Positions 22,840 through 32,890 of a DNA stretch of 64,000 nucleotides are shown here, in pieces. Below the pieces are notes generated by a model that saw nothing but the letters and a program-made list of their open reading frames with translations, ran no database searches and was not told where the DNA came from. This DNA comes from Primulina eburnea (lineage: Eukaryota; Streptophyta; Magnoliopsida; Lamiales; Gesneriaceae), in the NCBI RefSeq assembly GCF_022965805.1, contig NC_133114.1:5538261-5602260 (forward strand). The letters are read 5' to 3'. The translations under genes and the position numbers were made by a program. Position 1 is the first letter of the stretch. The number at the start of each line of letters is the position of its first letter.

Positions 22840-24123
22840 GTTTTACCCGGCTGGTGCTCTCTGTTGATGAAGAAGTACCCCCAGTCCAGAGAAGCTCGTG
22901 GATGACTCCTATCGTTGAATACATAGCCCATGGAAAGCTCCCAGAATATCGGCCTCGAGCCGCAAAAATAAAAAAACAAGCGCCTAGGTTCGTCTTTTTG
23001 AATGATGTTTTATACAGGCAATCATATCAAGACCTATTACTCAAGTGCTTACCAAAAGATGAGGTAGAGTATGTCCTCCGAGAAATACACGAAGAATGTT
23101 GTGGTGAACACCTCGGTGGGACTGCTCTGTCTCGGAAAGCTATATTGGCCGGATTCTGTTGGCCCCAAATGAATGAAGATGCTGCTCGACTTGTTCAAAA
23201 ATGCCAGAGTTGTCAACACCACTCTAATTTTCATCACCGCCCAGTTGCCAACATGCTAGCAATCTCAGCTTCATGCCCTTTTGATCAATGGGGTATGGAT
23301 ATTGTGGGTCTCTTCCCCATAGCCCGTGCACAGAAAAAGTTCCTTCTTGTGGCTGTGGATTATTTCTCCAAGTGGGTAGAGCCCGACCATTAGCCAAGAT
23401 TACTGAGGAGGAATTCATGAAATTTTTTTGGAAAAATATTATTTGTAGATATGGCATCCCGAGAAAATTGATTTCAGACAATGGAAGGCAATTCCAGGGA
23501 AAGAAAATCACCTCATGGTGTCAAGAAATGAAGATCGTTCAATCCTTCACCTCAGTAGCCTATCCCAAGATAATGGCCAGACTGAAGTGATTAATAGGAT
23601 CATTGTGCGAGCATTGAAAGCCCGGCTCCATGGAAAGAGTAAAGATTGGGTGGAGGAACTACCGAGTGTATTGTGGGCATATCGAACTACACCACGATCA
23701 TCTACTCGAGAAACTACCTACAGCCTAGTTTATGGTTCAGAAGCAGTCCTACCTGTGGAGATCGGACAATCTTCTACTTGGGTAGAATATTATCCGAGCA
23801 ACAATGATCAAGCTCGGACCATTGAACTTGATTTAGTTGAAGAAATGAGAGATTGGGCAGCTATTCGAATGGAAGCTTATCGCAACCGAGTAATGAAATC
23901 TTACAACAAGCGTGTTCAATCGCGAGATTTTCAAGTTGGGGACTTGGATATGAAAAAGGTCAAACTAGTGGGTGATGTGGGAAAATTAGAAGCGAGGTGG
24001 GAAGGATCCTTCAAAATAATTCGAAGAGTTAGCTCGGGGGCAGCTTATTATCTCGAAGATTCTCAGGGACACACTCTTAAGAGGCCATGGAATGATTTTA
24101 ATTTAAAGCAATATTATGTTTAA
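22840..24123 (+). pseudogene. Tat integrase
   Basis: HHCC zinc-binding part: REIHEECCGEHLGG and later QKCQSCQHH (23070-23225). Catalytic core: FDQWGMDIVGLFPI (Asp, near 23285) and LISDNGRQFQG (Asp, near 23470), then DNGQTEVINRIIVRAL (Glu, near 23580) in another frame. Frameshifts near 23392 and 23570. The C-terminal part (23700-24123) has WAYRTTPRSSTRETTYSLVY and ends in a stop at 24121-24123 after FNLKQYYV. All three DDE residues are present but in separate frames, so no intact enzyme can be made. The C-terminus has no chromodomain, consistent with Tat. Confidence 0.85.
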
Positions 24124-24185
24124 AAGCACGTGTATCTGCTGTTTCTTCATCAAATAAAGAAATTGTTAAAGGAAATGTCTACAAA

Positions 24186-24745
24186 GCCCAAGGACCCGTA
24201 CCTTGGCTCGGGGACCCGTACCCCGGTCACCTATTAAGTCCAGGGACCCGTACCCTAGCCCAGGGACCCGCACCCTGTTCATCTACTAAGTCTAGGGACC
24301 CGCACCCTGGTCATCTACAAAGTCGAAGGACCCGTACCTTGGCACGGGGACCCGTACCCTGTTATCTACTAAGTCCAGGGTTCCGTACCTTGGCCCAGAG
24401 ATCCACACCCTGGTTATCTACTAAGCCCAAGGACCCATACCATGGCCCGGGGACCCGCACCCCGGTCACCTACAAAGTCCAAGGACCCGTACCTTGGCCC
24501 AGGGACCCGCACCCTGGTCATCTACAAAGTCCAAGGACCCGTACCTTGGCCCAGGGACCCGAAACTTGGCCCAGGGACCCGTACCCTGGTTATCTACTAA
24601 GACCAAGGACCCGTACACTGGCCCAGGAACCCGCACCCTGGTTATATACAAAGCCCAAGGGCCCGTACCTTGGCCCGGAGACCCGTACCCTGGTCATATA
24701 TCAGGCTCAGGTTACCACTCCAGTGACTTGCACCCTGATTATTTA
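24186..24745. repeat. Tat 3' minisatellite of dimeric ACCCGYA-loop hairpins
   Basis: About 20 subunits of about 26 bp, in dimers of about 52 bp. Each subunit is a short palindrome around ACCCGTA or ACCCGCA: arms CCAAGG/CCTTGG, CCAGGG/CCCTGG or CCGGGG/CCCCGG. Between dimers lie TTATCTACTAAG-like or TCATCTACAAAG-like linkers. It lies between the pol stop and the antisense ORF; Tat elements are known to hold tandem repeats in this 3' region. The 90-138-codon frames across it are by-products of the repeat. Confidence 0.92.
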
Positions 24746-24954
24746 CCAAGACTAAATTCATATTAAACCTCCGGGTTTATGAATGATTGATAAAATTCAC
24801 AAAGTTATTACAGAATTCAAGTCAATTCACAGCCCTGAAAATATTTTGAAGCAACTATCAAATGCAGGAAAAGGAAATATTTCATTGAAAGGGAAAATAT
24901 TTACAAGGTGCCCGGATAACAACTACAAAACAAACAGATAAATCCTAATCTACT
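24746..24954. other. Tat 3' untranslated spacer
   Basis: AT-rich sequence between the minisatellite and the end of the antisense ORF, with no feature recognised. Confidence 0.5.
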
Positions 24955-27016
24955 AAGGATTTTTCTCGTCTTGCTTCTTATTCAATTCTTCATCGTCCGG
25001 GAGGGATGCAGCAGCCTTCTCCGAATCTGGGAAGTCCTCCCGATCAGCCGAAACCAGACCCGCCTCTTCGAACTACTCCAGGCATTTATTAAAGCCCTGT
25101 TCGAAGTAAGGAAAGGCTTTTTCAGCCACCACCTTCTTGAACTCCGGGGACTTCAAAACATTTGCCATTTGCTCTGCCTGGGCAGTCTTTATGAGATTCA
25201 CAGTAGCCGGGAAATCCTCGGCTCGGACCTGGGAGGACTCTACTTCTTCTCTGGCCATCTAAGCCTCTGCCCGAGCCTCAGCTAGTTCTGCTCGGGTCAA
25301 GTCCATCTTTTGCTGCCAAACAGCCCTTTCCCGGGCCAGAACGTGCTCATGGAGCTCATTCAACCGGCCTACCTCCTCTAAGAGTTTGGCATGCGTCTCC
25401 CGGGCAGTCTGGGCCTGGGCATTGACCCCCTTCGCAGCCTGAGCCACTCGCTCAAAGGCAGCCACGAGCATCTGCAAGCCCTGTAAAAGTATAAGTAAGG
25501 TCAGATCTGATGCATAAAAAAAAGAAGAAGAGTTGACTCACGGAGAAAGTCCGGGCCACTCTGTCGCATAGCATCTCGTTGGGGTGGAGCCCCTGAAGAT
25601 ACGCCACCTCGTCGGGACGTAGGAGGCCCCGAATCATCTTCACAAGATTCGAGTTGACTTTGTCCCCAATGATACTGGGGAGGATCCAGGGCCTTCCATC
25701 GGATGGACCAGGAGATGACCCGGTGAGTGGAGGAGACCGAACGATCTCCTCGGGTGCATCCTCCAGAACCACCGTCTCCAGAACCGGCTCCGCAGCAGCC
25801 TTCCTCTTCTGCTGATTCAGAGGAGCCGGGTCCTCCTCGACAGCCGGGGAGATGGGTTCTTCCCGGGGAGGGGTGGTTTCCTCTCGGGCCTTAGCCTCTG
25901 CCTCGACCCGGCATCCTTCAGCTTCCCGGGCCCCGCGTTCTTCATCCTACTAAGCTTCTCAGGCCCTCTTCTCCGCCCGGGATTTCTTTTGCTCGGCCTT
26001 TTTCTTGGTCGCCGCCTCAAGTAAGCTGGCCTTGATCATATCTTCTGCAGCTGCATCACAAATCAATAGGTCAGAAAAGTTAACATACCAAAGATAAAAA
26101 GACCAAGGGAAGGTAATTTACCAGCCGGCGACCCAGGTTGATCAAAATCATCTATCATCTGGTCCACAGGGTCTTCGGGCCGAGACCCGATCCCATAATG
26201 AACCAGATTGCCCCCTACCCCCCGATCAGCACTGAGGACAAGTATGATTGTTTCTCTAAAATATCCCAGGCGTGGGTAAAGGGGAGAAGAAGTTTGAAGT
26301 CTCGAGGAAGCTCGGGTTGAGGGGGCAGGGAAGATAGAAAGCCCAGGGCACAGGTTGGAAGGATTGGGAATTGTAAAAAGAAAATTTTTTTTTCCATCCC
26401 TTCAGAGAGGAAGGGATGTCAGTCAGAAACCGATAATGCATACGGGCCATGAAAGAAAAGATCCCATCATTGAATCAGCAGGAGTAAAAATAATGGAAAA
26501 TGGGGGAATTGATAGGAATGTTCTTCATGCGGAATAGAACAAAGGAAGCGGCCATAATCCTAAAAGCATTAGGATGGAGATGGTTAAGGGGAAGATCAAT
26601 AAATCGGGCCACCCCTTCAAAGAAGTGATGAACCGGGAAACATAGACCACTCTTAAGTTGCTCAACAAAAAAGGTGTGAAAGCCGGTTGGAGGGGTGTCC
26701 GGGTGATCGTTTGGCCCGGGAATCTTGATTTTGTAGGAAAAAGGGATAGAACCTAAGGATCTTATCTCCTCTAAATTACCCGGGCGAAGGGTAGAAGTCA
26801 CAGTAGAGAACCACAAGGGCTCTACTACCTTGTCTTTCCCCTTGCCCTGGGTGCCAGAGGGCCGGGAAGAAGAAGCTTTGGGTTTTTGGAGGGGTCAGGA
26901 ATGAGAAATAGGTATGCCTACATGAATATGAGCAGATTGCTCGGAAGGGGTCGGGGAGTTATCCTCCGATCGGCCCTTGGCATTTTTACCAGAAGTGGAC
27001 TAGGTGGAGTTGGACA
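24955..27016 (-). pseudogene. Antisense extra ORF of Tat element (gypsy-type transposon protein domain), broken
   Basis: Minus strand, opposite to pol. Starts near 27016 (MSNST, then a stop). A serine/lysine-rich lead is followed by the domain at 26816-26475: PGPNDHPDTPPTGFHTFFVE, then FPVHHFFEGVARFIDLPLNH and LHPNAFRIMAASFVLFRM. This is the pattern of the plant 'putative gypsy type transposon' domain (Transposase_28-like). Later parts: KGWKKKFSFY (near 26400), a proline/serine linker (25770-25560), a probable coiled coil (VAAFERVAQAAKGVNAQAQ..., 25475-25260), and an acidic C-terminus (25258-24960). Gaps at 26140-26050 and 25560-25490 may be introns. Several stops break it. Antisense extra ORFs downstream of pol are known in Tat-lineage elements; their function is unknown. 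Confidence 0.7.
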
Positions 27017-27560
27017 TGGTCAGAAAGAAGTAGAAAGTAAGGAAGAAGGAACTTACAAGGGAGATAAAGGATGACTGATGGCTGGTAAACGTAGAGATCG
27101 CCGGAAGCATGACGGATACGCCGGAACGCTTGAATAGGAAAATTTGGCAGAGCTTCGCTACGAGTTTGAATTTGCAAGTGAGTTTTGAAAATTGGTCATC
27201 TACTAAATATAGGGGAAAGGATTAATCCACACCGTTGATCTAAAACAAATCGAACGGACCAGATTGACCAAGGAAATTAGGCGGCGTGATTAGGTGGGAT
27301 ATTTGAACAGACAGGCGCGGAACTCGAGGCATTATGACGGTTTATCTTCTCGGAATTCGAAGAGTTTCTGACAACTTTAATACTAGGGCCTACGTCAGCA
27401 ATGCCCACGTGGTATCCACTTCGACTAGTCCGGGAAATACTGAACGATACATTGCTCAGGTTGAGCATAGTGGGCGATTAAACCGAATTTGGTGGATTTC
27501 TTCTCTAGGCTTACACTATCCAAGCCCAGCTCAGAGCCCAGGCTTTCCCAAAAAAATTAA
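27017..27560. other. Sequence between antisense ORF and copia fragment
   Basis: Probably the former promoter and leader of the antisense ORF or the inner side of a lost 3' LTR. No LTR end, PPT or gene was recognised; short frames here have no domain. Confidence 0.4.
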
Positions 27561-27857
27561 TTGAAGAAAGTCTTGCAACGCTTCAACATGCAAGATAGTA
27601 AGCCAATATCGACCCTTCTTCCAGTTAATTTCAAATTATCCTCTGAGATGTGTCCTAACAGTGAAGCAGAGAGGATGAAGATATCTCGAGTACCATATGC
27701 ATCAGCAGTAGGAAGTTTGATGTTCGTCATGATCTGTACAAGATACATTGCTCAAGCAGTGTAAGCAGTTAGTCTGTATATGGCGAATCCTGGACGAATG
27801 CATTGGAGTATTGTTAAGAAGATCCTCAGATACATTGTGGGGGCTCTTAACTCATAA
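27561..27857 (+). pseudogene. Ty1/copia pol fragment (end of RT / RNase H)
   Basis: Reads MKKVLQRFNMQDSKPISTLL, then RMKISRVPYASAVGSLMFVM and CTRYIAQAV, a stop, then NPGRMHWSIVKKILRYIVG. This is the typical Ty1/copia junction between reverse transcriptase and RNase H (YASAVGSLMY, NPG..HW..VK.ILRYL). The usual CTRPDIA is altered to CTRYIA, and no other part of the element is near. It is an isolated scrap between the Tat element and the Tekay 5' LTR. Confidence 0.85.
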
Positions 27858-27983
27858 TCGTTATTACAATGCAATTTGATTAGAGTTAATTAATTACAGC
27901 TGAAAACGAGTAAAAATTTTCTTTACAATGAGCCCAAAATGTGTCAACTATAATTATAATACTAAAAATAGTATATAATATAG

Positions 27984-30925
27984 TGTAAGGTCCAAAATTA
28001 AGACGACGTAATCCAACTGCATGCAAATATAAGGAATATGCTCAATGATGAATTAATCGATTTTAATTACTAAATTGATTATGTGATATGTTTATATGAT
28101 GTTTTAGTATTTTTCTACTCATATACATTAAAATATATTTTTAAAGGTTATTCGATTTGCGATCGAGGAACGGAGACCGATTGCTGAAAAGTGGAAAATA
28201 ATTTTATTAAATAATTGTTTTTAATTATTTAAAATATGGTTGATGTTTTTTTTTCTTATTTTTGAAAATAAGGAGTTTTGAGATGATTTTATATGCTGAG
28301 ACGTAATTTTTATCAGTGTTGGATTTTCGACAAAAATACGAACGTGTTGGCAACCCGGCTAATAAACTCACAAATTTTTATTAAACAAAAGAATTTTTAA
28401 TTGTACTAAGGGGCTTAATGGGTCTAATTAACTCTCCTAATGAGTCTAAGCCTTGTTAGTCTTTTATTAACTATATAATATACAAAACCCTACCATAACC
28501 CACTCAATTCGCACGCCCCACACCCCAACTCACTCAAAACTCTCTCCTTCATGCAACACAAGGCACACACATCAAATTTGAAGGAAAATCATCGAGTTTG
28601 CTAGAGATAGCCGTCGTTCCCTCGTCGTTGTTCTTCAATCATCAGCGTATATTCGTGCGTAAAATACGCAAATGCATGCCATATTCTTTCTTTTTACTCA
28701 TCTATCACACCATAATGCTTGTTTAAAAATGTTTTGCATGAAAAACAAAGGACACTTGGTTATATTTTCATTTTTGCATCAAGGATGGTTTTAAAATCAT
28801 GTGTGTTGATCCAAAATTATGTTTAACATGATCCTAAGGGGCTGCCATGATTAGGAAATATCTAAGGGTGGTTTCTACATGTTTTAAAGAGTCCTAAGTC
28901 ACACAAAACATGCTGTACACGTACATAACAGAAGTTGGAACCAGAAAGTGATGTTGGGTGATCATGGGGATCGGTTTATGGGATTTGTTACCTGGCTTGG
29001 GCTTTGACTAGACTAGGGCTGGGCTAGGTCAGGTTTGAGTCAGGGAGAGAGTTTTAGCCATGTTAGGACTCGATCACCAGGGCTGGGAAGGAGTCCTAGC
29101 AAACCGAGAGCACACTTGCAGGCGTGCTGGTTGCGAAGACTAGTAGGGAGTAAGGGGCTCGGCCGGGGGGCTTTGGGCTGGGCTAGGGTGACTCCCTAGG
29201 GTCCTAAGAGGGTGCACAAGGGGCTGGTTTAGGGTCTAGGTTGTTGGCTAGTTCCTAGGCGCTTGATTGCGGAGTCCTTGTCTTGGAAGGGGTCTCGGTT
29301 GTGGCTTGCAGCAGGGCTTGTGGCTTGCGGTTGAGGCTAGGGTCATGTTCCTTTGTTTCTTAGGGTCCAGTAGGGTCTAGGGAAGGGTTGGCTTGATGTT
29401 GGCTCAGGCCGGCTCGAGCTTAGCTCGATGAAATAACAAGATGGCTCGAGGATAGGTGATTGAGGGTCTTAGGGTTTTCTTTCTTGAAAATAAATCGAAA
29501 CATGGCTCACATGGGTCGAGTCATGGTTCACGAGGGCTAAAATAATATAAAAAGTCTAAGTTTTTAATTTAGAAATTTTATATTAAAGTTTGAAATTATT
29601 CGGGATTAAAACGCATTAAAAACGAATAATTAAAAAGTCTAGTATTTAAGCTAAATAAAATTATGGGAAATTTATTTTAAGCTTAAATAATTATTTTGGA
29701 TATGTTAGAGTCAATGAAATTAAGAAACAGTCAAAAATGTGAAATTTTACGTCTAGGGGTAAAATGGTAAATTTACATCTGAAAATTAGTAAACGTCATT
29801 GTAGTGCCCTGCATGCTATTTTATACATCAAAATGTTTATTTTAAATGTTTATAGAATATTATGATTATTAATTTAATTTTATGATGAAACGATAACGTT
29901 AAAAGATATGTTGCATGCTTGTTTTTTTAAAAGAAAAATGATATTAAATGCATGATTTTTATAAAGTGATGAAAATGTGAAATATTGGAGGAGGTGAAGT
30001 AATGTGACTATTATGATTATATGATGATATGAATGGGGATGTCGTGAGGTAAAAAGCCCCAGAGAAAGCCCATTTACGGGAGGAAGCCTCAAAGAGAGCC
30101 CATTTATGGGAGAAAGCCCCAGAGGAAGCCCGTCTATGGGAGAAGGCGCCAGAGGGAGCCCGACGATCGTATTTCCATATGATGAGGATAGGCCAAGGCT
30201 CAGTTGACGGGTGAGAGTGTCGCTGATGTCCCCGCCGCCCAGTACTGTGGTTACATGTAGATGGATCCATCGACTTCATGAGGAAATAAAAGTCACAATT
30301 AACGTTCCAAATTTATTAAAAAGAAAAATATATATGCTCATGATGAAAGGATATATGATATGAAATGATAAAAAAGAAAATGTTGATGTTTAAGTTATGC
30401 CTATTCATGCAATGTTATTTTACGTAAAAGTATTTTCATTGTTGCATGTAAACTGTATATGTATTACTTGTTATAAAAATTATGGTATGTTGAGTCTTTA
30501 GACTCATTAGTTATGATTGATGCAGGTGATATTGATAATTATGATGTTGGAGCTTGATGGTTGACTTTGCTAGACTGACGCTGCACATAACCCGAGGACC
30601 AGCGTTTCTATTTTTCCGCACTTATGATTTATGTTTATGATTTTATGTTAAAAGAATTTATGACTATTTATTTATGCTTTTTGAGAGGTTTTTGAGAGGC
30701 TGTTAGTTTATAACAATTTTGCTATTTTAGGAAATTGAAAACGATCGACGAATTTATGGTTTTGAATATTTTATTTGATTTCAAATATTAGTTTGTTGCG
30801 TTATTTTAAAATGGTGTCAAAAATATTTTTATACATGTACATGTATTCGGCCGAATGAGGTAAAATTTTGAAAAAAAATAAAAAATTCTAGTACTTTTTA
30901 AGCAAAACGAGTTGCAGACGTTTTA
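27984..30925 (+). repeat. 5' LTR of Tekay element C (about 2.94 kb)
   Basis: Starts TGTAAGGTCCAAAATTAAGA, matching TGTAAGGTACAAAATTAAGA at 36248. The end is placed two bases before the PBS. The middle (about 28950-29450) is G-rich with many CTAGG/GGGCT words. Relative to this copy, the 3' LTR lacks about 115 bases after the stretch corresponding to about 28290. Confidence 0.85.
30052..30165. repeat. 30-bp tandem repeat with CCCATTTATGGG palindromes
   Basis: About 3.5 units inside the 5' LTR. The palindromic cores, at 30069-30080 (CCCATTTACGGG), 30099-30110 (CCCATTTATGGG) and 30129-30140 (CCCGTCTATGGG), are exactly 30 bp apart and separated by AGAAAGCCCCAGAG-like linkers. Confidence 0.85.
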
Positions 30926-30927
30926 GT

Positions 30928-30944
30928 TGGTATCAGAGCAATGG
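30928..30944 (+). other. Primer-binding site, initiator tRNA-Met type
   Basis: TGGTATCAGAGCAATGG; its first 12 bases are the standard plant tRNA-iMet PBS core. Confidence 0.92.
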
Positions 30945-31210
30945 TTCTGTACAGGGTTGTGCCACCATCAGTTTCGGGAAGCTCAGTCGTCAAGCCTCAA
31001 ATTTGTAAGTTTATATGCTTTACATGATTTTATGTTGTTACCTGCATGATTAAATGAATAATATGTTTACGTCACATGTTTAGCAGTTTCATGAAAATAT
31101 ATGATTTATATGTTTAAAATTGCTAAAATGAATTAAAATATGATGCATGATTAGAAAACTTAAGTTTAAATGAATGCTGATTACGTTAGAATTTGGAAAA
31201 TGTTCAGATA

Positions 31211-32252
31211 AAATGCCTCCCAGACGTGCCCCGTTATTGAGAACCAGGCTGCAAACAATGAGAACCGTCAAGAGAATCCACTCGTGCCTCCTAATGGGGA
31301 TTTTGTTGTTCGCGCACTTGAGGGCATGACCCGTTTCTTTGAGCAGTTTCAGCATGCTCCTAGGCCACAGAATGATGTTTATGACCAGTTCCGAAGGCTG
31401 GCGCCGAAGTAATTTTCTGGCACCACCGATCTCTTTGCTGCTGAGGCTTGGATTCGTGCACTCGAGGTGCACTTTCATTATCTGAATATGGGAGATGTTG
31501 ACCGTGTGAGGTGTGCCACTTACATGTTTAGGAATGATGCTTCTTTATGGTGGGAAGGAGCCGATCATGGTATTTACATCGCTACTCTTACTTGGGCTCG
31601 ATTCAAGGAGATATTCTATGAGAATTATTTTACTGCTGATGTTAGATGACGACTGAAGTGGGAGTTTATGAGACTCCGTCAGGGACACTCGACTGGTGCT
31701 GAGTTTGTGAGGAAATTTGATAGGGGTTGTCACTTTGTACACCTTATTGCGAGGGATGCTGCGGAGAAACATAGACACTTAATGGATGGTCTACGACCTA
31801 CCATACGAAATAACGTGATGATGATGTGTCCTTTGGATTATGCTACTGCTACTACTTATGCATTTCAGTCTGAGCAATCCTTGAAAGACATCGATTTTGA
31901 GATGCAGCGCAAGAGACAACAACACCAAAATAATAATCAGCCAAACAAGAAGCCATATATGGGTTCTCCTAGACCTCAAGGGCCGCAAATGCCCCAATGT
32001 AAAGTCAAGAAGTAAGGAAAACAAAAGCTACAACACCCTGCAGCACCAAAACCTGCTGAAAGGCCCCTATGCAAGGAGTGCAATCGCCCACATCTTGGCA
32101 AATGTGAATGGGGGACATTCAAATGTTTCTTTTGGAAGGAAGAAGGCGCAAGGTTACTGATTGCCCGAAGAGAAGAGCGCTTACTGTGGGACGAGCTTAT
32201 GTTATGCATGCAGAGGAAGCTGAAGAGGAGCCAGACACGACTCTTATCATGG
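31211..32252 (+). pseudogene. Tekay gag, broken
   Basis: ATGCCTCCCAGACG at 31211 begins the usual MPPRR start. A frameshift soon after leads to NGDFVVRALEGMTRFFEQFQ, a stop (LAPK, then TAA, near 31411), then the capsid domain GTTDLFAAEAWIRALEVHF, RNDASLWWEGADHG and TWARFKEIFYENYF. A stop at 31647-31649 follows, then LRQGHSTGAEFVRKFDR and MCPLDYATATTYAFQSEQS. A degraded zinc knuckle (CKECNRPHLGKCEWG) lies near 32070-32110. The last codons before the probable intron read DTTLIMG. Gag forms the particle and binds element RNA; this copy carries at least two stops and two shifts. Confidence 0.85.
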
Positions 32253-32890
32253 GTAACCTAGTCATTTAACATTTTTATATTGTTTTTATTGCATGAAAAG
32301 TTAAAGTGGTTATTAGAATTGAATTGAGAACAAGATTAACCTAGAAGAAATTAGGTTCCATGCTCTACTTTAGAGAGAATTAAGATATGATAACCTTAGA
32401 ATTAGTATTGATTGTGTGCCTTAATTTATGCAAATGATGAAATAATTCCAATTAAAAGTCTTATGGCCAAAAAAATTAAATAAAAATCATAATTAAAGGT
32501 TTGTAAGGGTTTCGAAAATTCTTGAGGGGTCTAAGTGCAAATTTCCAAAGTTAAGGGGCTTAATTGAGATTTCCAAAAAATATAAGGGCTTAATTGCAAA
32601 TATCTGAAATTTTGGGACTTTAATGCAATTGTTGTATTCTTAAGGACCAAAAATATTATTTTCGAAATTTAAGGGACCAAAATGTGAATTTTTGAAAATA
32701 TTAAGGGTCAAATTGTAATTATTTGAAAATTTTGGGAACTAAAGCAAATTTCGAAAAATTGAAGGGATAAATGCAATTTTTCAAGAAATTCTTAAGTTCA
32801 GCGCGTAATCTTCACATAGCTTTGGGAAATTAATGATAGAAATCCCTTAAGGTTCAACACAAAAAGATTTAAAATACATTTTCGCCTCAG
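32253..32890 (+). other. Probable spliceosomal intron between gag and pol of Tekay element
   Basis: 638 bases beginning GTAACC and ending TTCGCCTCAG. Joining the flanks after ATG-G restores codons reading TLIMG-RIII, which lead into the protease segment. The insert is AT-rich, and at about 32515-32800 holds imperfect repeats of an AAGGG-x-TTAATTGCAAATTT-type unit. Confidence 0.55.

Larger units (their letters stand above)
18800..27540 (+). mobile_element. Tat-lineage Ty3/gypsy element, decayed, no LTRs visible
   Basis: Order on the plus strand: gag (about 19020-19840), protease (20370-20850), RT-RNase H (20852-22340), a second archaeal-type RNase H (22420-22830), integrase (22840-24123), a tandem-repeat 3' region (24186-24745), then an antisense ORF (27016 to about 24955). 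The extra RNase H after the RT-RNase H, the 3' minisatellite and the antisense ORF are all known for the Tat lineage. Frequent CCCGGG words set it apart in composition from its AT-rich neighbours. Neither LTR was recognised, so both boundaries are approximate and the element is truncated or badly diverged at both ends. Confidence 0.85.

Noticed and set aside
24339..24766. Pro/Thr/Tyr-rich frames in the minisatellite
   Set aside because: Open because the repeat unit lacks stops in those frames; no start, domain or conservation.
30928..30944. TGGTATCAGAGC considered as part of a tRNA-Met gene
   Set aside because: Only the 3' primer-binding stretch is present, right after an LTR; no cloverleaf follows.
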